Positions 1-32,456 are shown, counted from the stretch's first letter. The stretch: DNA of 64,000 nt from Rhyacichthys aspro (GCA_036850595.1 CM072155.1:5813953-5877952); one strand, 5' to 3'. Translations and numbers: made by a program. Notes: a model not told the origin generated them from the letters alone.

Positions 1-422
1 CAACATGCACTTGTTTTTCATAATCTGTTTGTCTCTTCCTGTTATCTTGTCTTTGTGTAATTATGTAACTGTATTTATTATTTGCCAACAAATTACTGGA
101 GAAAAAATCTCATTAATAAGGTCAAAGCAACTAAACCAAAAGAGTGGTTTTAAGAAACTGTCAGGGTGGGACAACAAGAAAATTCCTGATATTTTAATGA
201 TATTTCTTAAAACGTCTCTTCTCTAAGCTTGGATTAGTAAAGCACAAAAATACCTTCTGTGCATCATAAAAGATGCCTGAAACTTCCTAAAACATTCTGA
301 TAAAGCCACAAACATTAGTTCCACAAGATGCAAAATGAATGACATTTTCAGAATTTGTTGCTTCATATTTAACAAGATTTTTTTTTGTACTTCTGATTTG
401 TAACCTCTGTGTGTGCTCTCAC

Positions 423-3046
423 CGGTTTGAGCTCCTCGCGGTTCACCTTGCGGCGGTAGAGCAGCAGAGCGGTGATGGTGTTGCCTGCTCTGGCTGCTTG
501 CACTGAGGTTGGTGTTACGTACAGGAAGTCCTAACAAGGAAACAACAGATTCAAATATAATTAAACTACCAACACAAGTCTACAATGCATTTTATCTCAG
601 GCTGCTTACCATCCCATAGTAGTTACTGTTGACCATGATGGGACCTCGGCTCCGGAGATAGATGTATTCCTCCCACCAGTCACTCACCTGGAACAAACAA
701 AAAAAATAAAATGATGCTGCTGAACTAGTCAATGAAACATGAATTTGCAGGACAGGGCCAGGTCTACAAATATAAAGTATATGTGCAGTATATCCCATTC
801 ATGTAGTGTGTATATGAGTATGTAAAGTTGACAGTTTAATATTATACTGACGTGCTTCAGATCTATTCCAGTATGTCGGGCTGCTGTGTTGTTTACTATT
901 AGCAAATGGAGCAAGAATGCTAAGAAGCTACCGCCTTCATAACTTGTTGCACCTTTACAAAATTAGCATTTTGAGAATGTCTATCTATAATTGTCATGTG
1001 CATTTTATTTTAATGTAAGTTTTTCCATGTGTATGGTAATGCATGTCATGTCAGGCAGATCTTGGTTGAATGGTGTTTGACGAGGAGGCACAGGTCCAGT
1101 AGCCTTTAGCTGCTGTACTCTAATAATCTAACTCTCATATATCGGGCAGCCACATAATTGAGCCACTCGCTAAAGGGAAATGCTGACAAAGAACACACAC
1201 ACGAGAAGCCACAGTCAATGTTTTGTTCCATCTGTGATTTTGAAACAGTATTAATTTAACTTCACATGTCCAACAGATTACACCACTGGACTGTAATGTT
1301 GCCAACACCTTCTAAAGTCTGTGCTTATTCAAACAGAAAAACACATCAGCCAATTTACAGATAGTAGCAGCATTTGTCTCCCTGAGAGGCCAGGGGAGCA
1401 GCAGCAGGGAAAATCCAAAAGAAATATAGAGTACGACGCACATAAACATACATTTGGGCGAGTAATATGCGTAAATAACCAATATGTTTGTCATTGCTTG
1501 CTTTGAGTGTATACATTTTATTTACAATTAAGAAAAGTATAAATTAAGATAGACCGACCAGCCTAGTATCAAAGCAGAGCCTGCCGTCCATTGCGCTCCA
1601 TCTATTGTACCTCTATTCCCCACTAGTAGGGCTATACTCTTCGAAACACTGACTTAGTGTATTGTGAGTATACATGTTCTTTTGTGTGCTATTGACAGAT
1701 GTACATGTATATATGTAAGAAATGTTACTTAAGTTTATTTTCATCTCAGAAAAAACAACAGAACAAATTAACAAACAGCACTCACATAGTTGGTGGCCCA
1801 CAAAGCTTTGAGTTTGAGGTAGCGCTGAAGGCGGTTTCCCAGATTGGACTCAAATTCATTAGCCAGTTCGGTCATCCGCTTGAACTCTGGATCAGTCAGC
1901 AGAGGCTGCACTGACTGAAGGTACTGAGGAATAAAGTCAGTACAAGCTCAATGAAATGACATCGATTTATTACTGTACTTTATTGTACTACTGTAGTTAT
2001 GTTAATCTTAAAAAGTGAAAGTATAAATTACTAATAACGTAACAACTTTGTGGTTGATAACCACAAAGCAAACATCAAAGCTTTGATACATAATGCTGTA
2101 AAGAAAATAAATAAAAAAATACACTGAAATCTGAAACTAAATTAAACTTAAACTATTATCTAGTTTGTATGTATTTTCATCTTTATATGTCCACTGTTTA
2201 GTTGATATACTCTATTACTTACAATAATTCTCTACCTTTATTTACTGATATTCAACTAACAATATGCTATATTCCCTTGGTTCATTATTCTTCTATATTG
2301 TGTAGGTTACTCACTCTGCTCAGTGTATCTTTGATGGCAGGAACAGGCAGATGAGGTAGTGAGGTCTGATAACTGTACAGCAGAGGCTTCCTGCTGGAAA
2401 GCAACCTCAGGAGAGTCTAACAAAAGCACAGCAACATTACAATGACATCATTAATAATAATAATAATAATAATAGTTAATGTTATGTTGCCATTCTATAG
2501 AAAAAAAGATACGTAGCAGCCAGTTTTGTTGAGAGGACTTACCACCCAGACTTTAGTGGTGTTGGACACTCGGCCGTGCAGCTCAAACATCCACTGGTGA
2601 TAGGAGAGGAGCAGCTTGAGGCAGAACCTGAGCGCCAGGATGAGGGAGAGCCACAGCAGGGTACTGAAGACCAGCACTGACACCATGGTCTGTCCCTGGG
2701 AGCTAAGTGACACATGGAGGCTGCAGAGACATATAGAGATAAAGGCTGTAAGTACAAAATGCATTTATACAGTTTAATTCACTACGGCCACACTATTCAA
2801 GTCTTTTTTTTTCATTTAAGTCTGGTCTGTTATTCCTGTAGCACATCAACAAACATTTCTAATCTACATCCCAATAGAAAATATTAACAGTAACAAGAAG
2901 GTACCATAGCATCATCTGCTGGCCTAATAGGGGAAGTGACAACCCATTTTTTCTGTAAGCTATTAAGACATGTTTATAGAGAAAACATGCAATGTACAAT
3001 TTGTTTTTTTTGAATGTTGAAATGAGAATGTGATACTTTTTAAAAC

Positions 3047-3107
<61 letters not shown>

Positions 3108-6100
3108 AATCGAAACATATTTGGGTCTAAACCAACTTTCATTGGTCAAGATAGAGCCATTGAACTTTTTCTTTCTGTTTATTATCTAAGTTATTTATTT
3201 ATATGTTTGAATATATTATTTATTTTGAGGAGAATTCTATGTTTTGTTCAATCAAACCAACATGTTTGACCAAAATAACTGTGATTATGATTTTTTTTTT
3301 CCATAATTGAGCACCCCTATATACAGTTCAGTTATTAAAACAGTGTATGCATGTGTGAAATACAATTTTAGCTACACTTCACTGTACTTGCTGGATCAGT
3401 CTCACTTACTGTACACTGTTACTTGAGTGATGGACAGACTCTTGACCCAGTGCTGTCAGTGTGAATGGAAGTGGGCAGGTGTGGGACAGTGAGTCAGCTC
3501 CAGGGCCTATGTAAAGGCTAAAGCTACAGTTGATAAATAAACCGCTAGAGAAGTAGGGCGGAGGTCATGTCTAACACCACACCCGCACTGTTCCTCTGTG
3601 ACTCATGACTTTGTCATACTATGTTCTGTTTGGATCAAGACAATGTTTATATGTCAGTAATAAGTAGGTGTCAGGCAGGTATTTTGACCGGATTAGTGCA
3701 AAGCATATTGAGCGAGGCAGGAAATATGCAGAATTGCTTTTGCTTTTTAATAGCAGTCAAACATACAAGACTCTCTAAACTCTAGAAAGATAAGAAGAGT
3801 GAGCCTTTAACAAATAGTAATACAGTTTCAGTTAAGGGTCCAGAGTCTGATCTACAGTAACGAGAAAGCAGTCAGAAAGAAAACAGAGCTTTACACTGTA
3901 TTTGTTTCTAGACCTAAGTTCTACATTTGTATCATTTAGCGATAGCAAATTAAAAAATGAAACAATAGCACTGGAACAGTGGAAGGATTCAACTTGGACT
4001 GGCATAAAAACAACATTATTAGATTCATTTTTAAGACAGAAAGCTATGCTTGAACAGGGCTTGACATTAAGCATTTTTAAGACTTGTCTGCTTGCCCAGA
4101 CAACAAGATCAAGACAACAAGATCTACCGATTCAAGAAATGTTGATTTTAAAAAGCTTTAATTAACAAAAAATTATATTATTTTTATAGCCCTCTTTTTA
4201 AAATCTAAAACCAGTGCAAATATATATATATATCAATAATCAATTGTAGGCATTGGTAAACTGTGTCTAAATATTTTTTTCAAGAAAATTTCATGAGAAT
4301 GTTTGAAATTTCTCTCAACTGCCTCAATTCTTTCTGAATGACTGCTTAATTATTGCGTCTCAAACAAGTCCTGTGATTGGATACAGCTGCTTTGCTAACC
4401 TTTGATCAACAAAGTATTGTCTCCATCCATGTTTTCTGTTGGACACAGACTGAAATTATATAAATTATATAAAATGTATTATAATTATACTAATTTCAAG
4501 GGCAGTTCAGGGAAGCAATACTCATCAGTTGTGTGTAACAGAGCGGACCACAGCAACTGACCAAAAAGAAAAAAATGAGCCAGACCCCATGATGCAACAA
4601 TTGAATATCTTTTTCTATAATCAACAATATGACCTCAGTTTATCTCTTTACATCTCTGGACAGACTTCAGCTTTGTCTAAGGGTCAGGACACATTTGATA
4701 ACTCTTACATGCATAGAAATAATACTTGCCCAAACTTCAGACGGCTGCGCACTAATGTCTAGCCCAGCTTAAAGATGCTTTTGTAAATGGACATAATTAA
4801 ACACACATGATAAAGTTGTTTTGTTTCAAATTACTTAAGGTAGGCACCAAGGTTGTTTACATGGTAGACATCACGCCAGGATCAGATCTGTTTCCTTCAG
4901 GTCAATTACCCTCTCTCTTTCTCATCCCCTTTTTCTGTCAAACAACTGTTTCTGTCCACAATTTAGATATCTCAATATACTGTATTTGACAAGTATATTG
5001 CACGCACAAGGGGTCACAAGCCAGTGTGGCCTAGTTTTCTGCTGGTCCCAAGCCTGGTTTAATGGAGAGGGTAGTGAGTGAACAGTTACTAATAATAAAA
5101 CTGATCACACATTTAACCTATGTGAGGTAAGCTAGAAGCAAAACATGCAATATGTAGAAATTTCGACATCGTTTGTGATATTAAAATGCACCCTTAGTCT
5201 TAGTTTGTTTAGGTAATGCCTGTCAGATAGAATCCCATGTAATTGGAGAGTCTTTGCAATATGGATATTGTGATAAAAAGTAAATGTATGTCAAAAGTTT
5301 ATGTCAAATGTCTTGATGAGTGGACTTTCTGCGTACCTTAGAGGCAGGTGTTGTTGTATCTTGGAGATGAGCCCCATGCTGGGATCTGAGCGCATGTACA
5401 TGGTGGCCAGGATCGCTATGACAACAAACAGCCATGAGGAGGGGCTGGCCGGGTAAACTCCTTTAATCACCCTGTTCTACAATGACACAGAGAAACATAA
5501 CCAACAAGCATGATCAGTTACGTAAGAAGGAAATAAATACAAATACTCTCTTTTGCTCTTAAATACCCAACAAACCTGTTCTATAACTAGAAAAAACTAT
5601 GGCACTCTAAGCAGGCGGAAAAGACATGTCTGAGCATGACAGTCATGCGTCATTATTTCTGAGGTGTACATTTGGGAATAGAACAGCTCACTAGGGCGCT
5701 ACATGACTCAATTATTACACCTCTTCCAACTTTTTGCACAAATGACAAACATCCCAGAACATGCCAAAGGATGAACACTGCCATAGATTTTAAATAGTAA
5801 GGCTCAGGTTTACAAAAAAGCAAGGGCAATGAGGCATGGAGGATTGACAAAAATGCACACAAACCCCTGCTGAAGTCTGAAAAAGAACTCAAAGTTGCTC
5901 GACTTTCTGACTTTATGTTTTACGCGGGATTAAAATAGCAACATTCTTCAGCATAAATACAGTTTATAATATGATATTTTCTACTTACTCTTACTACATA
6001 GTAGCGATTTGGGCTGTATCGGTTCATATCAAGCTGAAAGAGGCTTTGGAGAACACTTGTGACTTATGTATTTTGAGTCTGAGGAATTTCAAACTCAGAA

Positions 6101-6641
6101 GTTACAAACATTTACCATTTTGTAACATGCTAAATTGCTAACATATGCTTGGACTATATAGCTTTTGCCCCAGTGACATCAAAACAGATTTAGGTATTTA
6201 GGCAGATCATATTTTTGATTTTTCGAGATGAAACACATGAAAACAAAGACAGAAAATGTTTCCTGATTTTAGAAACTGGGACCATACAAGGTGCAAATGA
6301 ATGCCACAAATGCGCCAAAACAACAAGAGCCGGCATGCACTCAGTGTCAGACACAGCTGTTTTTATCACATGTTTTCGATGTAGTCTGCAATTTGATGAT
6401 GCTTCAGTGACTCCACGTCTCGGCACTCCAAACCTAAATAAGCTCACATACATTCAGGGCACAGTTCGATTCTAAAATGTAAAGCTTGCATCATCCTTAC
6501 CCTAATGCGGCTCACTCTCTTCTTCCAGGACCGCACTCCAGAGCGGTAGATCTGGTTCAAGGCCTGGTAGGACAGCTGCAGGTCGATGCCTTCAGGGGTG
6601 ATGGTGAACTGGAACGCCACAGCCTGGTGGGCCTCCGCCAT
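423..6641 (-). CDS. cpt1: Carnitine O-palmitoyltransferase 1 (CPT1C/CPT1A-like), 5' part, residues 1-295
   Basis: CPT1 sits in the mitochondrial outer membrane and transfers long-chain acyl groups from CoA to carnitine. Six coding exons were read on the minus strand: 6641-6501, 5476-5337, 2720-2543, 2416-2315, 1923-1786 and 687-610 plus 530-423 (seven blocks in all). All junctions are GT-AG and the frame stays open. The protein starts MAEAHQAVAFQFT, the CPT1 N-terminus, keeping Glu3 and His5, which matter for malonyl-CoA sensitivity in CPT1A. Hydrophobic segments lie at about residues 60-76 (SSWLFVVIAILATMY) and 105-124 (MVSVLVFSTLLWLSLILAL), matching TM1 and TM2. The catalytic domain begins with YLKLKALWATNYVSDWWEEY and MVNSNYYGMDFLYVTPT. 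The gene continues past the left edge, so the catalytic His lies outside. The stretches YLRSR and DFLYVTPT resemble CPT1C, while much of the rest is closer to CPT1A, so the paralogue is uncertain. The family call is firm. Confidence 0.93.
2452..2474. repeat. (TAA)n microsatellite in cpt1 intron
   Basis: About seven and a half uninterrupted TAA units, just downstream (in + coordinates) of the exon at 2416-2315. Confidence 0.9.
3049..3107. repeat. (TA)n microsatellite followed by poly(T)
   Basis: About 42 bases of TA dinucleotides run directly into a T tract of about 17. It lies in a cpt1 intron, next to the hAT-like fragment described separately. Confidence 0.95.
3108..3322 (-). mobile_element. 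hAT-type nonautonomous element, terminal fragment
   Basis: Read on the minus strand, the end begins TATAGGGGTGCTCAATTATG and continues with runs of A and ATCATAATCACAGTTATTTT. This resembles the ends of small hAT-derived elements common in fish. Only one end was recognised and no target duplication was found, so it may be truncated by the TA/poly(T) tract. Confidence 0.4.
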
Positions 6642-7320
6642 GACTGTCAGCAACACAAATACCAACACTGTGGCTTTTAGTAACCGAGATATGTGACACA
6701 AGACAGACAAATGCACTTTAAGAAGATACCAGAGCAGTTCAATAGAACGAAAAGCGAGGAACTAAATAGTAAATAGTTATTGAATACTGTGACTAGTGAT
6801 ATATTAATATATTATTTCCTACCTGGACAAATTAAAAGGTTTTGAACGGTATTAAAACATGTCTAGGTTTCTAGATTAACTTCAGTTCTGATTTGATCCA
6901 CTCACTGACCATGTGGGCATGCAAATTATAAATATCTGCTTCATTAAATTCCAAAAGATTATTGCAATTCAAGCAGCTGTTGCAATGCTGATAATATGTT
7001 CAATACATCGAAACTGCCTAATCCAGCAAGACAAGAAAGTCATTCACAACTAACAAAAATTGGTTCTATGCGATATATCATGACATAATGCAACATCGCC
7101 ATTCACCATATTCTTATAATGCAAAAAGAGGAGAAAATGTGTGTAACTGACAGAGGGTTTAACCACCAAAAATGAATGCATTATGCAGTTTATTAGTAAG
7201 GTGCAGGAGCTTGCCTCCACAAATTATGAGAACACACACATCCAAGCTCATTTCAGTTACAATAAATACATGCACTTAGCAGAGCTCCACATTATCAGGA
7301 AAACGCAGTACGCCATAACA

Positions 7321-7402
7321 AGGGGTGGGAAACAGATGGTACCACACGATATAACACAATTTCCAATACAGTCCAAGATAACAATTATATCACGACAATA
7401 AA
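7321..7402. mobile_element. hAT-MITE-like fragment in cpt1 intron 1
   Basis: AGGGGTGGGAAACAGATGGT followed by CACGATATAACACAATTTCC and ATATCACGACAATAAA resembles the AT-rich interior of fish hAT MITEs, which typically start AGGGGTGGGC with GATAT motifs. Boundaries are approximate. Confidence 0.3.
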
Positions 7403-9415
7403 TCAAAAATAAATGTAATGAACAACAGCCCCATTGACAAAAAATAGAATTTGTGCAGTAATTCTTGCATTGTTGCATTTAAATGTAATTTTTACGTACA
7501 TAACTCCCACGTCTACAGCCACAACAGCCCTTTTCCAGTTTGCAATTTAACAAATATCATATCATTGAGAAAACAATCTGATAACAATCAATACCATATT
7601 TTATCCCACACAATCATAATATTGTGACTGATACATATTGTCCATTGTTTAACATAACATAATAATAAATGTTTGGTGAATTCTTAAGCTTGCTGTACAA
7701 GCTCATATACTTCAAATGGCAGCAGAGGATGAACAATTTGTGTATCCATGCTGAGTAATTGAATGTGCCCGAGGAATGTTGTTGTCTGTTGGCCGTGACA
7801 CCAAACCGTGAGGGAAAGGTGCTCAGAATATCTTCGAGGTTTTGTGAGTGAATGCTACAATGAGTTTACAACACACTTATCTTCAAAGATCACGTCTGTT
7901 ACGGCAACACCTCTGAGACGTTTGATCTAGAAACACACTTGCTACTTTCCTACGCCCGTGTTATGAATATTTTATCACTATTGGCTTTAGAATAAAATGA
8001 AAAGTCAGTGCGGTCACTCATTCCAATTTGAGGGAGTTTTTGTGTACATTAGGCAACAATGGGGTCACTATGGAGGACGCAGAAAAACTTGTTCGGGTGT
8101 TTGCCAAGGACAGTTCATCCTCTTTAGATGTGCCTTTGTGCTTGGTTTGTCGGGAAGCAAAGTCTTGAAGACAAACAGTGTTGATTGGAAGCATTTGACT
8201 CAACAAGCAGACGAACTAACAGCCCCTCTATTGTGTGAGAGCAGGACTGAGTCGAGGGGACAACAATGCCCTACACAACCTAAACAGAAACGGTTTGTGG
8301 GTGTGTGGGACAACGCAAACGTACACATTGAGTTTTTAGGTCACATACTGCTGCTTTACCTGTCAGACGTACACTCAAGTGTTTTCTCTGTGAGGCAGGG
8401 CCAGGAACAGGTGGAATGCACACATTTTGTTTGACTACATTTTTGCACAAATTCCATTCACATTACTTTAACAGGTTTAGCTATGTTAACTTAGTGTTTA
8501 TGTGCCACATGAAGGTTATGTTTAGGCACAAAAGAAGGTTAGGGATTCATAGCTTGGCATTTTGTCAGAACATATCAAACTGTTATTTAGTAAAAGTAAT
8601 TATTGTACATCTTGGTGAATTAACTCAATTAACCTTCAATTAATGATTATTGACCGAAGAAATAGTGTTGGAGAATTGTGGTACACTGTGTAAATTACAG
8701 CTCACAGACTTCAGTTTTAAGCTGAAGCATTATCTTTGGGGTGTGACCACAATAATCCATCTGAGGACACAGAGTGACAGTGAATGTGATGACTAACAGT
8801 GGTGACAGTGCAAACTTTCTTTCAGGTGCCTTAAACGATCCACTTAACATTTGTCTTTCTGGCAATGTTTGTTTGTGTGTTGGGCATATGAAGAGATCCA
8901 TGAGATCCTCTGAAGCACACCACATGTCCAGCTGTTTAAAATAAGGCATACAGAGGGTAATGATATGGCAGCTATGCAGTATATGGCATACATGCTGTGT
9001 GGAAAGTGGGTCAACATATAATCCTGTAGAGGCTGTGTGTCTGTCTGTGTGTGCACTGCTCTGTCATCTCTTCTCTTCTCTCTGTCCAGCCATGCAAGCC
9101 TTTCTCTGCTGTTGCTCCTACCACAGACTGCTCACTGTCTAAAGTATTAAAGGCAGAGGGAAATACAATAACAGTATCCACAAGAACAGTAGCTATGACA
9201 CCAGCTTAAACTGTGCTCAACTATAATTGCCAATTCGTATCATTTCCTTTGGCTTTAAACCAAGAGTAAAAAAACAACAACTCAAGCCCATATTAGTTTT
9301 TTAACATGATCATGAGATAAACTGTTATTATAAGGAACAACTATTCAAAGTTAGCTTCACTGGTACAATGCGTGCTCAGTAAATGGTCAGAACGTCGCTC
9401 TCAGACAGGTTTTAC

Positions 9416-9470
9416 CTGCTGCAGCCGGGTACACTTCAATTTCAGGATCAGGGGAGTAGGGCGCATGCGC
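9416..9470 (-). promoter_or_regulatory. NRF-1 palindrome with candidate alternative first exon of cpt1
   Basis: GCGCATGCGC at 9461-9470 is a perfect palindromic NRF-1 consensus. About 45 bases downstream on the minus strand is a splice donor, CTGCAGCAG followed by GTAAAACC, with the exon ending at 9416. The arrangement would suit an alternative noncoding first exon of cpt1, splicing to the coding exon at 6643. NRF-1 is a known regulator of nuclear genes for mitochondrial function. The site is seen; the exon is inferred. Confidence 0.4.
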
Positions 9471-10170
9471 AAAAGACATCATTAAACTGAATAAATGGTG
9501 TTTTCGGAGCAACATCTCAATTAGACGTATCTGTCTAACAAACACATTAAACACATTAAACAAAAGACCTCTCATGTAATGAAAGAAACATCACGTACCG
9601 AGTAAAATATATACATTTATACGGTAATGTTGCTTATATCGTCTTATTGTACAGCCTTAAGTGATTTTATCAGACTTAACCTACATTGTCTCGCCGGATG
9701 TTGGTATGTAGCAAGTCCACAGGTTGTCATTCCACCAATACCTACAGGTTTTCACTGTTAGCCGCTAAAAGTAGGATAGTTTGCTAGTTCAAAAAAGGCA
9801 AACATCCTATTCTTAATTACTATGAACTTGCCAACAAGGAAATAGTTCCCGTGTGATGCGGCGGTCCATCAGTAGCTACAACGCCAACCTGAGCAGCGTA
9901 GGCGATACCAGAGAAACAGCCACAGCTTCCAGACAAGACACAAAAGTCATAATTATAATAAGTGACTGTTTAGTGATAGCAGTGACCGTGAGTGTCCATT
10001 TAATACAGTTCAGTGAGATATTGTTGATAGTACACAGTGGTCCATTCATGATCCATGCGCATCCCACCCGCGCAATTTACACTAAACAAGTAGCCTTCAT
10101 AAACTACTTACAATTAGGCAAAAACGAGGCAACAGACTCGTAAAACAACATAATGTAGTATAATACTTAC

Positions 10171-10345
10171 CCGGTCTTTACTGAAAGGCGCCTTTTGTGT
10201 GAAACGGGTGTTTCAGAGAGCTTCTTCTTCTTCTTCTACCCCTCCCTGTGCACTCAGCGCCAGTGAAACCAGCGGCTCAGGCCTTTCTCGATTCAAGGCA
10301 ATCACAGCCTCCGCCAAAGAATGTGTGTGCACAAGATGAGTCACT
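10171..10345 (-). promoter_or_regulatory. cpt1: Probable cpt1 noncoding first exon and promoter
   Basis: On the minus strand a strong donor (GACCGG followed by GTAAGTATTA) ends at 10171. The cpt1 start codon lies in the next exon, whose acceptor is at 6644, so this is the expected untranslated first exon and intron 1 would be about 3.5 kb. Upstream, at 10337-10343, is TGAGTCA, an AP-1 consensus. A (CTT)n tract lies at about 10221-10237. The transcription start cannot be fixed from sequence; the right end given is the AP-1 site region, not a mapped start. Confidence 0.55.
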
Positions 10346-10399
10346 CTGACTGAAATACACGGGGGCGCCGGTAAAACCAGGAAAGTTCATACTGTAATA

Positions 10400-13000
10400 A
10401 CTGAGGAATTTTAAAATTATAATCTTTGAAATGGTTGTTATCGAAGCAGGTTAAAAGTGAGCTCAGTCAGTTAAAATACGAATTATATAATGTTATACGA
10501 TCATATCAGATAAGGTCAGAGTGAGCACTCTTTGTTCGTGTCGTTTTTATCGACTGTCCCTAATGGCAACAAATAAAAGAGTTGTATTTGTGTAGTAACC
10601 CTATGGTACTAACACATGGCTAAATTGGAGCAAATACTAAAGCTTTTTTTAACGATGTAAAAATAAAATACAACTTACTGGAATATTTATTCTCCTTAAT
10701 TTGGTTCTTAAATTACTTAAAAAGTCTACAAAATTATTCACTTTTGATGCTTGACTAGATTTTTAAAATGTTTTGATTGGACAAAATATTAACACTATGA
10801 TTCACTATTGACTATTTTTGAATATGACAGATGGAATAGTTTTGATTTTGATGTGAAATATGACATTTTTTCATGTGCAAATATGTATGGCAGTATATTT
10901 TAGTGCATGAAGACACAACAATAACCAGCAACTAATGAATATTTCATTGTTTATTGGTCAGTATTTATTACAGGCAATTATAATCATTGTCATAATAGTG
11001 CACTTTTCCTTTTTTGTAATTATACTACAGACATTACTCTTTGTCGTCATCATCATTTATTGTGTACGCTGTTGTGGACCCACCCTCCCTCACACACCTA
11101 AATCTCCCATACTATTTAGACTTCACTTCTTTAGGACAGGACAATAAAAACTTCTCTAGTTGGTGAGTGGAGGGCTGTTCTGATGGGAGGAGGAGGGGAT
11201 GGGGCGGGGCTTGATGACGGCAGAGGGGGTATGGGTGGGGTATTTGAGATTATGGTAGCCAGTAATAGCTGAAGAAGAAGAATGAGCAATAATGATGAGA
11301 GTTTCATGGCGACTACAGTGTCATAAAAGATAGTGAACGCTACGTAGATACAGATGGTATACAATGGAGACAGACAGGCATACAGCGTATACAAATGTAT
11401 ACAGCATCTGCATTAAAGTATACAGTGTATAAAACAAGGGTGGGGCTGATTATATAAGGGGTGAGATATGTGCATGGGCAATGGGTAAAATGGTGGCTGG
11501 GAGTGGGACTGTCAGGATACAAAGAAGGGAGTAGAAAATGTAGAGTGAATGGGATAATAATGGGTAAGTGGGCAGGACAGGCAGCAGCGGTGAGTTTTCT
11601 TTCAATAGAAGGGGGTTGGGAGGTTCAGTAGAAGATCCCATTGTGTCTCTGAATAAATTTCGCTGCTCGATGTGTCACATAAGACACACACGCAGCCCTT
11701 TCTTGTCTGTTCAATGCTTCTGTCCTTCAACGACCTTAACCGATTGTAGTTGTGAACGTGAGGTGAACTTGACCTAGTGCAGGAAGAAAAAAAAGGCCCC
11801 ATGTGTAACTCGAAACCTCTTCTAACCTCTGCACTCTCAGATACTTGCGTGTAACTGCTGCTGTCTACGTGAGGCCCAGCGCTAGTCTCAGGCTTTTTAA
11901 ATACACGCCTGTAAGGTGGTTATATAAAGTGGTGGCAGAAAACATTTACTGCAGGTCCATTCAGCTAACTCCATGAAACATTGAAACAGCTTGTGTATGC
12001 CAAATAGTTCCTAAAATGGCCGCTCGATTCTAGTTTAGTTGTTTGTATGAAAAGTATTACAAGTCAAAGATGTGTAGTGTGAGTTTCTGTTAGATAAGAC
12101 ACTGTCCTTAGGTGTGATTGCATTGGAAGATTTGAAAAAAGTAGTAGTGCAGAAATACTGGAGTGCTGTGATTGCTTGTTAATTGCTTCAGAGCTCAAGA
12201 GGTCCAACATAAGCAGTCATTTATAATAAATTAATAATATATAAACAAAAATTAACCTTTTAAGTTTTGAGATATCCGTTTGCTTCCATGTTTCTTTTCA
12301 GGTTTCATCTTGGGAAGCCGGTTTTGCTCTGCAGTGACTTGTTTTCATACCTTTCAATCAAAAAAGGTGATATCAATTCAAACATATGCAGAAGGATAAA
12401 CAATACATAATCAATAAATACATAAATAAATACATCTGAATAAATATATGGAACAAAATGTGCACTTTCGCGATAATTTCAAAAAAGGTTTTTGACATTC
12501 ACATGGTTAGCGCCGCCCTCTTCTTTGCTGGTGGCAAACATAAAAAACACCACATAAATCGAAAAATAGTAGAAAAGGAAAAGTAAACAGTAAAACGTTT
12601 CATTCTTTGTGTGTGGCGTCTGAAATTCTTATGACAAAAGACTGTGGGCACTTTTTTGAGTTAGTTAGTTAGTTAGTCTTTTTCTTCTGCCTCCACTTCA
12701 CAAGAGGGTGTTCAGTGGTTGTGACTTTGGTGCTGTATCGATCTGCGTCTACTTGAAAAAGTGGGTTTATGCTGTTTTATTAACAATCCTATTAGTCCTT
12801 TCCACACTGGCTAAGAATAGTGTTACAACAGCTCTTTTCACATCCAGTCTACATTAACTTGTTACACTTTTGGCTAATTTCGAGCTACTTTTTGTACCTT
12901 GACTCTATTCATTTATCACCAGTGGATTTGTAACACATTTCAAGTAACTATGAAGTGACTAGTGTCCTGCAAAATGGGGCTAATTCTAACTAAATATCCA
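10400..13000. other. Intergenic between cpt1 promoter and brsk1 3' region
   Basis: No exon with coding character was found on either strand. A G-rich patch with a GC box (GGGGCGGGGC) is at about 11198-11207, and a (TTAG)n run is at about 12657-12677. A possible minus-strand AATAAA signal (TTTATT on the plus strand) at about 12775 could end the brsk1 transcript, giving a 3' UTR of roughly 1.2 kb. Confidence 0.5.
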
Positions 13001-13986
13001 CTTCCTGTTCTCTGTTAAAGGCAATATGGTGTCATAGCTTTATCGGTGTAATTCAGAAATAATTACACAACTCTATGTGTCTAAAACACTAAAGTAAAAG
13101 GGGGTGTCTGAGGTTTTATATGAATATTTATCTAGCTGTAGGGCTATGTTACATTGGTTTCATCAGATTCATTCCTGGTCACTGTTTTAAGTTTCCCTTA
13201 TAACATTATTATCGGGAAATAAAGACAACCACACATCTGATGCAAGACTTTTGTCACTAGAGTGTATATAAAGATGGACAATGTGACAATAAAGCGAGGC
13301 CCAATTTGTACATTCTTTAAAGTGGCTAAGTTGACACAACTGGAGCCAAACAATTGATTTGTTTGTAAACTTTGTCGTATAATGAACTGCAATTGATGAG
13401 TTATATTATACTTTCTCAACAACATAGGTTAAGTTTGTGACCTACACTGCAACCAGCCACTGGGTAAATTAGGTTTAAATATTAAGCTATTATTACATCC
13501 ATCTGTTTATACAGTCTTGACAATGAACTTCTATTTCTGAATATATTAGCTTGTTTCTCCCATGTTTTCATTAAATCCCACTTTAAGTACAAGGTCCTCA
13601 TTCATTTTTTTTTTTGCGAACCATTTTGAGTGATGATAGATTGGTCTGATTGGTCGATGAGTTGGTCATGTGCTTTCTTTTTTCCATCCAGCTTTGTGTT
13701 TTGTTTTCTCTTGCTTTTTCTTGCTTAGCAGTGGGACTTGAATGGCCTACCATCAAAGTCTGAGCCGCCCTTGTCAACCACCACATTTATGTAGCGTAGC
13801 CAAGGTAATACTCACAACTCCTAATTAGCGTCAAGGAAAAAAAGTCAACTTTCTCCATGCCACTGCTGAGGAATGATCGGGAAGCAAGACTGGAAGGAAT
13901 GAATAAGGAATATGAACAGGACAGAGGCAAAGAAGAGAGAAAAAGGCCGGATTGATGACTTCCTGCTCCTCTTTCAGAACATTCTT

Positions 13987-32456
<18,470 letters not shown>

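Noticed and set aside
7997..8434. 145-codon plus-strand frame in cpt1 intron 1
   Set aside because: No domain, no splice context and no codon-usage signal apparent; consistent with chance in a long intron.
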